Shown piece after piece: positions 17,465-24,686 of a stretch of DNA of 64,000 nt. The first letter of the stretch is position 1; every line of letters starts with the position of its first letter. Position numbers and translations under genes: made by a program. The notes below the pieces were generated by a model that saw only the letters and a program-made list of their open reading frames with translations, was not told the origin of the DNA and searched no databases. Source of the DNA: Neotamlana nanhaiensis (GTDB taxonomy: Bacteria; Bacteroidota; Bacteroidia; Flavobacteriales; Flavobacteriaceae); contig NZ_JTDV01000010.1 in assembly GCF_000943555.1 (NCBI RefSeq), forward strand, positions 124,001 to 188,000. Direction: 5' to 3'.

Positions 17465-18975
17465 GTTTAAACAAAACTATTATGCGAACCATACTTATTG
17501 CATCGTATATTATGCTTATAGCCCTTTTAACTTATGGTTTAAGTGCTATTTTTAGCTATTTAAATACAGGAGCCGACCGCAGTAAAATGCTCCATACAGA
17601 AATTGCAAAGGTGGAGCAGTATTTACCAAAAATTATTTGGCAACCATTACGTAACGAAGGTCGCCCCATGGATAATGAAAACTTAAATACCTTACAAAAC
17701 GATTACCTCGATGCATGGTACGTTAAGCAAATTGCTTACAAAACCAATAAAATAGCTGGCATTAAAGATTACTATACCGAAAGTGCACGCGAAAATTTGT
17801 ATCGCTTTATTGAGCTTAACAAAAAAAACAACATTTCGATTGAAGCAACAACGCTTAACCATAATCCTAATTTAGATTTTTTTAGTGAAGATGGCCAACT
17901 TGCCGTAATTACCGATAAGGATGTAACTGAATACAAACGCATATTTAAAAACGATAGTCTTTTACACGAAACCAATGAAACTTCGACTTACAAAATTGTA
18001 TTTTTACTTGAAGATGGCTTTTGGCGTATAAGGCATATGGTAAAAGAACAAACACAAGAAACAAAACAAACCTCTGCAACTATAAGCACCAATAGTTTAA
18101 ACATTAAAGGTATAAATTACTATCCGCAAGCCACACCATGGGATATGTTTGGCGACCAGTTTTCGACCGACACTTTAGCGCAAGACTTTAAAATTATTAA
18201 AGATGCTGGATTAAATTCTATTAGAATTTTTGTGCAATACGACGATTTTGGTGCGGCAAAAGTAAATCCTTTAAAACTTAAAAAACTATTACAAACACTG
18301 GATATTGCAAAAGAGCATAACTTAAAAGTGGTTTTAACCTTGTTTGATTTTTATGGCGATTATTCGATGATGAATTGGACACTTAACCAACGCCATGCCG
18401 AACAAATAATTAGCGCAGTAAAAAACCATGACGCTATATTGGCTTACGATATAAAAAACGAACCAAATTTAGATTTTGAATCTAGAGGTAAACAAAATGT
18501 AATAGCTTGGTTAGAAAAAATGATTGATTTAGTAAAAACAATGGATAAAAAACACCCGGTTACCATAGGATGGTCCAACACCCAAAGTGCCACAATTTTA
18601 TTGAGTAAAGTTGATTTTGTTTCGTTTCATTATTACGAAGATTTAAAGCAATTAAACGAGGCGATAACATCCTTAAAAAAGCAAATAAAAAACAAAGCTA
18701 TTGTTATGCAGGAATTTGGATTATCGTCGTATAACGGGTTTTGGAAACCCTTTGGAAGCACCGAAGAAGACCAAGCAAATTATCATAAAATGGCACAAAA
18801 CATAATTGCTAAAAATGAGTTACAATTTATGTCTTGGACCTTATACGACTTTGCTAAAATACCAAAGGAAGTCGTTGGTCGACTTCCATGGCGAAAACGA
18901 GTTCAAGGGCATTTTGGCTTTATTAACCAAAACCGAGAGACTAAACCCGCCTTTCAATATATTTCTAAAGAATAA
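17458..18975 (+). CDS. Membrane-anchored GH5-like (clan A) glycoside hydrolase
   Basis: A 505-residue protein with an N-terminal transmembrane anchor (about residues 9-31), a middle region of about 150 residues without a clear family, and a TIM-barrel glycosidase from about residue 217. The two clan A catalytic glutamates are visible: the acid/base E335 in DIKNEPN and the nucleophile E419 in MQEFGLSS, with HYY between them. The domain resembles GH5 cellulase/mannanase-type enzymes. Polysaccharide secretion loci often carry such a hydrolase to trim or release polymer, and that is the likely role here. Its end overlaps the convergent GT4 gene by 11 bases. Confidence 0.85.
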   Translation: MVSLNKTIMRTILIASYIMLIALLTYGLSAIFSYLNTGADRSKMLHTEIAKVEQYLPKIIWQPLRNEGRPMDNENLNTLQNDYLDAWYVKQIAYKTNKIAGIKDYYTESARENLYRFIELNKKNNISIEATTLNHNPNLDFFSEDGQLAVITDKDVTEYKRIFKNDSLLHETNETSTYKIVFLLEDGFWRIRHMVKEQTQETKQTSATISTNSLNIKGINYYPQATPWDMFGDQFSTDTLAQDFKIIKDAGLNSIRIFVQYDDFGAAKVNPLKLKKLLQTLDIAKEHNLKVVLTLFDFYGDYSMMNWTLNQRHAEQIISAVKNHDAILAYDIKNEPNLDFESRGKQNVIAWLEKMIDLVKTMDKKHPVTIGWSNTQSATILLSKVDFVSFHYYEDLKQLNEAITSLKKQIKNKAIVMQEFGLSSYNGFWKPFGSTEEDQANYHKMAQNIIAKNELQFMSWTLYDFAKIPKEVVGRLPWRKRVQGHFGFINQNRETKPAFQYISKE

Positions 18976-20182
18976 CTTCGTTTGTAGCTAATTCTTCTCT
19001 ATTATTTCGCTTTGATAGTATACTTTTAAAAGTAGCCACATACATTTGAGCTATTTTAGACATGGGGTATGCCGTAGCTGCTTTATAATTGGCTTTTCCA
19101 AGCTTAACTCGGTATTCCTCATTGGTTACAATGGCTTCAATAGCATTAGCTAAACTAGTTACCGAGGTTGGCTCGAAAAACTCACCGCGATAACCTTCAT
19201 CTTTTATTAAAAGTGCTAAATCTCCTAAATCGGGCATTACAACCGCTTTCCCATAACTACCCGCTTGATGTAAAACTCCAGAACTTCCAGTAGTTGAAGT
19301 ATATGGAAATACCACCACAGCACTATCGTTAAACAAACCAGGAACCTCATGCTCTTCTACATAACCTGTAAATCGTAGTTGCTTAACATGACAATATTGT
19401 TGTTTTACCCCCTCTAAATATCCTGGAACATTTGGGTTATCGGTTCCTGCAATTACAATTTCAAGATTCAATCCTGTTTTAGTTCGCACTTGCTCTACGG
19501 CTTCAATCATCTGCTCTACCTTTTTATAAGTACCAAACTTACCAAAAGTCATAATTTGCATTGGCGCTTTTGGTATGTTATAATTTGGCTCTTCAGCTAT
19601 CTCAAACGTACCATGAGGTATTAATTTCACGTTTTTAGCGTGATATTTATCCTGTAAAATATCAACATACTTTTGCATAGTTAGTGCAACGGTATCGGCT
19701 TGAAGTATTAAACGTGTTAAACTAGAACCAATAAAACCATATATTTTTTGCATAAGCTTACTATTTGTAAAACCTGCACTGCCTAAATCTACCTCTTCTA
19801 AAATATTATGAAGCAAAACTATACTAGGAATACGCTTTAATTTACAAACAAGTGGCAACATTAAACCTAAAGCGGCAGCTACTTTTTTATCGCCAAATTT
19901 CATAAACTGTAAATTAAACAATACCGCATCGGGTTTCGTATTGTTAATAGCCTTAGTTACACTAAAAATATTTTTATAACTATTAAAACTCCAACATTCT
20001 TTAACAGTAATTTTACAACCTGCTTCGGTAAAGTTAAGATCCTTATTGCCTTCTGTTTTATCGGTTAGTAATATAAGTTCTGTAATATCTTCCTGTTGCC
20101 TAAATTGTTTTACAAGATGGTATGCATACTCATTTAAAGTAACCTTACTTGGCGGATAAGCTGTAACTAGTGCTAATTTCAT
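18965..20182 (-). CDS. GT4 family glycosyltransferase
   Basis: A 405-residue GT-B fold enzyme. The N-terminal Rossmann part starts MKLALVTAYPPS. The C-terminal nucleotide-sugar half shows GKFGTYKKVEQMIEAVE, VIAGTD, the FTGYVEEHEVPGLF pattern and the donor-binding segment TTGSSGVLHQAGSYGKAVVMPD, where the usual EX7E motif is only partly kept. It most likely adds a sugar to a cytoplasmic lipid-linked or polymer acceptor. It is a single-gene unit with its own copy of the locus box upstream, and lies close to a flippase gene. Composition matches its neighbours. Confidence 0.88.
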   Translation of the reverse strand: MKLALVTAYPPSKVTLNEYAYHLVKQFRQQEDITELILLTDKTEGNKDLNFTEAGCKITVKECWSFNSYKNIFSVTKAINNTKPDAVLFNLQFMKFGDKKVAAALGLMLPLVCKLKRIPSIVLLHNILEEVDLGSAGFTNSKLMQKIYGFIGSSLTRLILQADTVALTMQKYVDILQDKYHAKNVKLIPHGTFEIAEEPNYNIPKAPMQIMTFGKFGTYKKVEQMIEAVEQVRTKTGLNLEIVIAGTDNPNVPGYLEGVKQQYCHVKQLRFTGYVEEHEVPGLFNDSAVVVFPYTSTTGSSGVLHQAGSYGKAVVMPDLGDLALLIKDEGYRGEFFEPTSVTSLANAIEAIVTNEEYRVKLGKANYKAATAYPMSKIAQMYVATFKSILSKRNNREELATNEVIL

Positions 20183-20208
20183 GATATAGATTTTTTAGGA
20201 TTATGGTA

Positions 20209-20299
20209 CAAATTTGAGGATTTACCTTACTTTAATAAGTAATTTTAGATAGAACGCTATTTTAGTGTAGACGAATGGTAATTTGCTTTAGACTAGACT
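20209..20299 (-). promoter_or_regulatory. Box B: promoter and repeated regulator site upstream of the GT4 gene
   Basis: TAGACGAATGG is at 20268-20278 on the plus strand, 59 bp upstream of the minus-strand -7-like CAAATTTG (20209-20216; one mismatch to TAnnTTTG). A partial copy TAGACTAGACT lies exactly 21 bp further at 20289-20299, and a weaker TAGATAGAACG 22 bp before it at 20246-20256. The gene starts at 20182. Confidence 0.7.
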
Positions 20300-21536
20300 A
20301 TTTTTTATGATTTAACTTAAAAAACGCCATTTGAATAATAAGTAAAAGTAACATAGCTATTATTTGCATATGTACAACCTGAGATAAGCTATCGTGAAAA
20401 AACACAACTAATCCCATTTGCAAAACCCCAAAAACACCCGATATTATAACGGGCAAGTATTTATCGAGCGATAAATAATAATATGCAAAAATATTTGAAA
20501 TAGCGAACATCGAGGTGGCTAAAGCGTATTTCCATAATAAGGGTGCCATAGCTAAATAACTTTTACCAAATAACAGGGTAATAGCCGTTTTTGGAAATAA
20601 GGCGCATACTAATGTAATTAAAATGGCAATTCCTGCTATATAGGCCACATACTTAAATAAAACTGGAGCTGTTTCTTTTCCTTCTTTTTTTAATTGAATT
20701 ACTGTTGGTAATAATAACATTACAAACATCCAAGCTATAAAATAAACGATACGTCCTATTAAAGCTAACGATGCATACAAGCCTGCATCGTACGATTCAA
20801 AATAATGCTTTACCAATAAAATATCGCTATTATTTATTATAATTTGGGTTAACTCATAAAAAGCTGTAATTACAAAAAAACTTCTAATTGCTTTTGTATT
20901 AGTTTGGCTTAACGATAAATGCTTTACCGATACTATTTTAGGCATCTTAAATGGTACTAAGCCAAACATAAACGACACTAAAATACCAATGGCTATTACT
21001 ATTGAAGACTGCAAATTTAACATATAAATTAACCCTAAAGTAATAACCAAACGGCTTAACATTTCGCCTTGGTAGGTAATTGACAGCGACTTAAACGCTT
21101 TTTTCCCTTGGTAAACACCGCGATTTACGCTCATTATAAAATACAGCGGCACACCAAAGCCAAAAACCATAAACATACTGGCAGACGATGTATTGAAAAC
21201 CACTTGCAATTGGTTAGCAAATAAAACAATTAGCAATCCTAAAACAACACCTACCAAAAGGGCATTCTTATAAATTTTACTAATAAAACTGTTAAACGTA
21301 TCGTTCTCAAACAACACCGAAAATTTTGCTGTAACCAATTGAAATGTCATGGCTGCAAAACTTAAAACCAGCAAAAAAGTAATTAAAACGGCTGCATCTG
21401 CAAATTGCGCAGGTCCTAAAATACGACCCAGAATTAAATTGTATAAATAATTACCTCCATTAACAATTAGTACGCTAAGCATAAACAATTGTTCTGGAGT
21501 AATTTTCCTTGTTTTTAAAGTGGCTAAAAGTTGCAT
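20298..21536 (-). CDS. Polysaccharide flippase-like membrane protein (MATE/MOP superfamily)
   Basis: A 412-residue protein with about 12 hydrophobic segments, resembling Wzx/PelG-type exporters of the MOP superfamily (the pattern NYLYNLILGRILGPAQFADAA near the N-terminus is typical). I choose the ATG at the complement of 21534-21536; the longer frame would need a TTG start at 21557 and adds only seven residues. It follows the STAS gene on the same strand by a few tens of bases. It probably moves a lipid-linked glycan or a growing polymer across the inner membrane. It is shorter than PelG, and no PelD/PelE partners are seen. Confidence 0.82.
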   Translation of the reverse strand: MQLLATLKTRKITPEQLFMLSVLIVNGGNYLYNLILGRILGPAQFADAAVLITFLLVLSFAAMTFQLVTAKFSVLFENDTFNSFISKIYKNALLVGVVLGLLIVLFANQLQVVFNTSSASMFMVFGFGVPLYFIMSVNRGVYQGKKAFKSLSITYQGEMLSRLVITLGLIYMLNLQSSIVIAIGILVSFMFGLVPFKMPKIVSVKHLSLSQTNTKAIRSFFVITAFYELTQIIINNSDILLVKHYFESYDAGLYASLALIGRIVYFIAWMFVMLLLPTVIQLKKEGKETAPVLFKYVAYIAGIAILITLVCALFPKTAITLLFGKSYLAMAPLLWKYALATSMFAISNIFAYYYLSLDKYLPVIISGVFGVLQMGLVVFFHDSLSQVVHMQIIAMLLLLIIQMAFFKLNHKK

Positions 21537-21576
21537 GATAGATTTGGAGTTTATCAATGTTGGGGCTATTAATAAT

Positions 21577-21849
21577 TTATAGGTTACTTATGTTTTGATT
21601 ATAAAATTCGCTAATTTGCTTACCTTCAACCGATAAGACTTTTTTCTTCTCAAAAGCAAATAAGTTAAGTTCTATAAAGGCTTTTATTCCTGCCAGACTT
21701 ATAGACTTTACCTTATCAACGTTCAAAATAATTTCACTATAACGATTAAAAAGTGCTATAATCTCGTTTTTAAATTGCGAAACGTTAGAGGCGTCTATTT
21801 CGCCTTCTATCACAAAAATCTTATTTTTAGATATAATTTCCATAGTCAT
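21577..21849 (-). CDS. STAS domain protein (anti-sigma antagonist-like)
   Basis: A small single-domain protein of about 90 residues. The STAS pattern is visible: IFVIEGEIDASNVSQFKNEI, then NVDKVKSISLAGIKAFIEL, where the Ser region corresponds to the phosphorylation loop of SpoIIAA-type proteins. The open frame reaches a TTG at 21891, but that lies inside the predicted -7 element; ATGs at the complements of 21861, 21849 and 21843 are better starts and I use 21849. It is the first gene of a two-gene unit with the flippase. No anti-sigma kinase or RsbU-type phosphatase is in the window, so its partner is unknown. Confidence 0.75.
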   Translation of the reverse strand: MTMEIISKNKIFVIEGEIDASNVSQFKNEIIALFNRYSEIILNVDKVKSISLAGIKAFIELNLFAFEKKKVLSVEGKQISEFYNQNISNL

Positions 21850-21888
21850 TTTGCGTAACATTAATTTATTATTCGTTTGATATTGATG

Positions 21889-21958
21889 CAAATATCATTT
21901 AAATATCAACCGACGGCTTTTAAATTTCGGTGAGTTGCAATTTGCTGTAGGTGAATGA
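21889..21958 (-). promoter_or_regulatory. Box C: promoter and degenerate regulator site upstream of STAS-flippase
   Basis: A diverged box TAGGTGAATGA at 21948-21958 (8 of 11 match) has a direct-repeat partner TCGGTGAGTTG 21 bp away at 21927-21937. Its start is 59 bp upstream of the minus-strand -7-like GATATTTG (complement of 21889-21896), the same distance as in boxes A, B and D. It lies between the STAS gene and the divergent TPR/beta-barrel gene at 22004. Confidence 0.62.
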
Positions 21959-22003
21959 AGTGCATTTTGGTATTAACTTGCAGTATCACTAATATTTAAA
22001 ATT

Positions 22004-24064
22004 ATGATTGTAAAAAGGCCACTTATCTATCTTTTAATTTTTCTTTTAAACTACACCTACGCCCAAAATATGAAAGAAGGCTTTAATTATTTAGAAACAG
22101 GTAATTACCAAGATGCAGAGATCTATTTTAAAAACATTTTAAGTGACTATCCTACCAACAAAACAGCCCGATTATGTTATGGGCGTGCTATTGGATTAAA
22201 TGGTAAAGCAAACGATGCAGAAATACTATTTAAAGCTTTATTAGAAGATTTTCCAAACGATTTTGAAGTAAAATTAAATTATGGCGAATCGCTTTTGTGG
22301 AACAAAAAATTCACACCAGCAAAGGCATATTTTAAGCAATTAATAACCGAAGACCCAAAAAGTTTCGCTGCGTTACTTAGTTATGCCAATACGCTATCTA
22401 ATTTAAAAGAATACCCCGAAGCTTTAACGTACGTAAATAAGGCTTTAAACGTTTCTCCTGGAAATATAAATGCATTAACCTCAAAAAAATATATGTATTT
22501 GGGCTACGCTTACCAAAAACAACAAGCACAACAATACCAAGAGGCCGAAGCCCTTTTACAAGAAAACCACAGACTTTTTAAAAATGATAAAGACACGCTA
22601 ATAAATTTGGCTAATTTGTATTTAATTGCAAACCAACTAGAAGATGCAGAAAACACATATAACACTTTAGCTCAAAAGGCAGAAAATATGTTGACTGCTT
22701 TAAATGGATTAGCACTAGTTGCTCACCTAAATAATAAAGAAAAAAAGGCATTACAATTAAGCGAACAAGCCTTTTTAAGTTTAGGTGCAAATACTGATGC
22801 CAACATGATAAAACCAACCACCGAACGCTACATTCAAGCTTTAATTTGGAATAAAAAATTTAAAACAGCGAGCCAACTTATTTCTAACTTAATAAAAAGT
22901 TCCCCAAACGAAAACTGGATACTTGCGCTACGAGCAACACTAAATATTTATAAAAGTGACTTTAAAAAAAGTGTTACCGATTACAATCAAATTTTACTTA
23001 ACGATAGCTCCTCTTTTGATGGCAACTTAGGAAAAGCGAACGCTTTAAAAGCCTTAGGATTTTACAAAAACGCTTATACCTCGGCAGAAAACACCTTGAA
23101 ATTTTACCATAAACAAAAAGATGCCACCAATTTTATAAACGATTTAAACACCAACTTTACGCCATTTGGGGAAACAAAAGCGTCATACTCTTTCGATAAT
23201 GGCGACAATAAAGCTTTTAATGTACAAACAGGTATTGAGTTTCCTACCTCAACAAAATTTAAATGGCTAGTAAACTATGCTCACCGCAATACCAGTAATA
23301 AAATAACCAATAATGAGGCAACATCAAACACCCTTTTTGCTGGTTTTGCCTATCAAATTTTAAACAATATAACATTACATGCAAATGGAGGCATAACAGC
23401 TGCAACTGCCAACGGAAACAACTTTACACAATTTGTTACAGATGTGTCGTTGCACCTAAAACCATTTAAACTACAAGTGCTAGACGTTGGTTACAAACGC
23501 GAAATACAAAGTTTTAATGCCGAATTAATTAATAGGGAAATTGTAATGAACAACCTTTACGCCAATTACAATTTAAGCACCAATTTTAACCTAGGCTGGT
23601 TTACCCAATACTTTTATACATGGCAAAATGACAATAACAACAGAAACCTTTTGTTTACCTCGTTATACTATAATATTTTAAGTAAACCTGCATTAAAAGC
23701 AGGATTAAATTACCAATATATTACATTTAAAAACCAAGTACCCACCATTTATTTTAGTCCAGAAAAATTTAATGCCGGCGAAATATTTGTAAACCTAATT
23801 AAAAACGAAATTATAACGAAACCCAACGAATGGTTTTACGAACTTACTGCTGCTACAGGCTTACAATTTATAAATAACGATAAAAGCCAAAGTACCTATC
23901 GTATACAAGGTAAACTAGGTTATAAGTTTTCCAACCGTTGTTTAAGCAATATTTATGGTACCCGCAGTAATATTGCATCGGCTACTGCTGCTGGTTTTAC
24001 GTACACCGAAATTGGTGTTAGATTTAAATGGCTCTTGTTTAATAGTCCCGTTTTTAGGAAATAA
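22004..24064 (+). CDS. TPR protein with C-terminal YaiO-like outer-membrane beta-barrel
   Basis: A 686-residue exported protein with a signal peptide ending near TYAQ (residue 20). Residues about 22-380 are tetratricopeptide repeats (for example YLETGNYQDAEIYFKNIL, RLCYGRAIGLNGKANDAEIL, ALLSYANTLSNLKEYPEAL). Residues about 390-686 alternate polar and hydrophobic positions like a beta-barrel and resemble the YaiO family. The TPR-plus-barrel layout matches outer-membrane exporters of secreted polysaccharides (PgaA, BcsC, PelB, AlgK/AlgE). With the neighbouring glycosyltransferases and glycosidase it is the probable outer-membrane exit for the polymer. It ends 4 bases before the convergent next gene. 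Confidence 0.8.
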   Translation: MIVKRPLIYLLIFLLNYTYAQNMKEGFNYLETGNYQDAEIYFKNILSDYPTNKTARLCYGRAIGLNGKANDAEILFKALLEDFPNDFEVKLNYGESLLWNKKFTPAKAYFKQLITEDPKSFAALLSYANTLSNLKEYPEALTYVNKALNVSPGNINALTSKKYMYLGYAYQKQQAQQYQEAEALLQENHRLFKNDKDTLINLANLYLIANQLEDAENTYNTLAQKAENMLTALNGLALVAHLNNKEKKALQLSEQAFLSLGANTDANMIKPTTERYIQALIWNKKFKTASQLISNLIKSSPNENWILALRATLNIYKSDFKKSVTDYNQILLNDSSSFDGNLGKANALKALGFYKNAYTSAENTLKFYHKQKDATNFINDLNTNFTPFGETKASYSFDNGDNKAFNVQTGIEFPTSTKFKWLVNYAHRNTSNKITNNEATSNTLFAGFAYQILNNITLHANGGITAATANGNNFTQFVTDVSLHLKPFKLQVLDVGYKREIQSFNAELINREIVMNNLYANYNLSTNFNLGWFTQYFYTWQNDNNNRNLLFTSLYYNILSKPALKAGLNYQYITFKNQVPTIYFSPEKFNAGEIFVNLIKNEIITKPNEWFYELTAATGLQFINNDKSQSTYRIQGKLGYKFSNRCLSNIYGTRSNIASATAAGFTYTEIGVRFKWLLFNSPVFRK

Positions 24065-24068
24065 AACG

Positions 24069-24575
24069 TTACTCCACTCTATTTAAGGTCATTTCAAAAA
24101 ACTGTATCCAAGTGCCATCACGATTGTATTCTCCTGTTTCTTGCCACTGTTCGTTTTCATTAATCCAAATTATATAACGCATATTTTTATTCGGATACCA
24201 GAATAGTTTTTCATTAATTAACTCCGCCTGAAACTCAGCATTTTGCCCACTTGGTAAATACGACCGAAACGAATAAGCTTCGGTTTCTTTATTATAAGAT
24301 AAGATAGCAAGTGCGTTATGTATAATACGGCCTTTCACCTTCCCTAAGCCTTCAATTAAAATTGCAGTAGAATCAAGCTTAAATTGAATATTTTCTATTT
24401 GGTTAAACTCAGATTTATTAGGACCTCGCATCATCCACCCATTTCCTTTCCAATTACCAACCATAAAACCTAATGCTTTAATTTTAGATTGGCTTATTAA
24501 ATCGGTTTGCGATGACTGAGCTAGACTAGAATTCATTAAAATTAAAACAAGAAAAAAAGTTAAAGCAGCTTTCAT
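24069..24575 (-). CDS. Secreted DUF1579-like protein
   Basis: A 168-residue protein with a signal peptide ending near LAQSS (residue 20). The pattern LGFMVGNWKGNGWM, LIEGLGKVKGR and YSFRSYLPSG resembles the DUF1579/lipocalin-like beta-barrel family, small proteins that may bind hydrophobic ligands. No box of the type seen at neighbouring promoters lies upstream. It converges on the TPR/beta-barrel gene and follows the LruC-type gene on the minus strand after a terminator. Function unknown. Confidence 0.7.
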   Translation of the reverse strand: MKAALTFFLVLILMNSSLAQSSQTDLISQSKIKALGFMVGNWKGNGWMMRGPNKSEFNQIENIQFKLDSTAILIEGLGKVKGRIIHNALAILSYNKETEAYSFRSYLPSGQNAEFQAELINEKLFWYPNKNMRYIIWINENEQWQETGEYNRDGTWIQFFEMTLNRVE

Positions 24576-24632
24576 ATATGACTGATATTTAAAAGTTTAC
24601 AGTTGACTCAAATTTAAGGTTTTAAAATAAAA

Positions 24633-24666
24633 AAAAGGGCAAAAACATAATGTTTTCACCCTTTTA
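24633..24666 (-). terminator. Terminator after the DUF4114/LruC-type gene
   Basis: AAAAGGG-CAAAAACAT-A-ATGTTTT-CACCCTTTT forms a stem of about 14 pairs with one bulge and flanking A/T runs, 20 bases past the minus-strand stop at 24687. Confidence 0.75.
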
Positions 24667-24686
24667 AGTAAATAATCACTAAAAAA

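Noticed and set aside
21537-21557. TTG-started extension of the flippase gene
   Set aside because: Adds only seven residues with no support; the ATG at 21536 is sufficient.
21966-21980. Sigma-54-like sequence TGGTATTAACTTGC upstream of the TPR/beta-barrel gene
   Set aside because: Only 9 bases separate GG and GC, whereas sigma-54 needs 10, and two consensus bases are missing.
18965-24064. A true Pel exopolysaccharide operon
   Set aside because: PelA-type deacetylase, PelD and PelE are missing, the flippase is shorter than PelG and gene order and orientation differ; only the general logic is similar.
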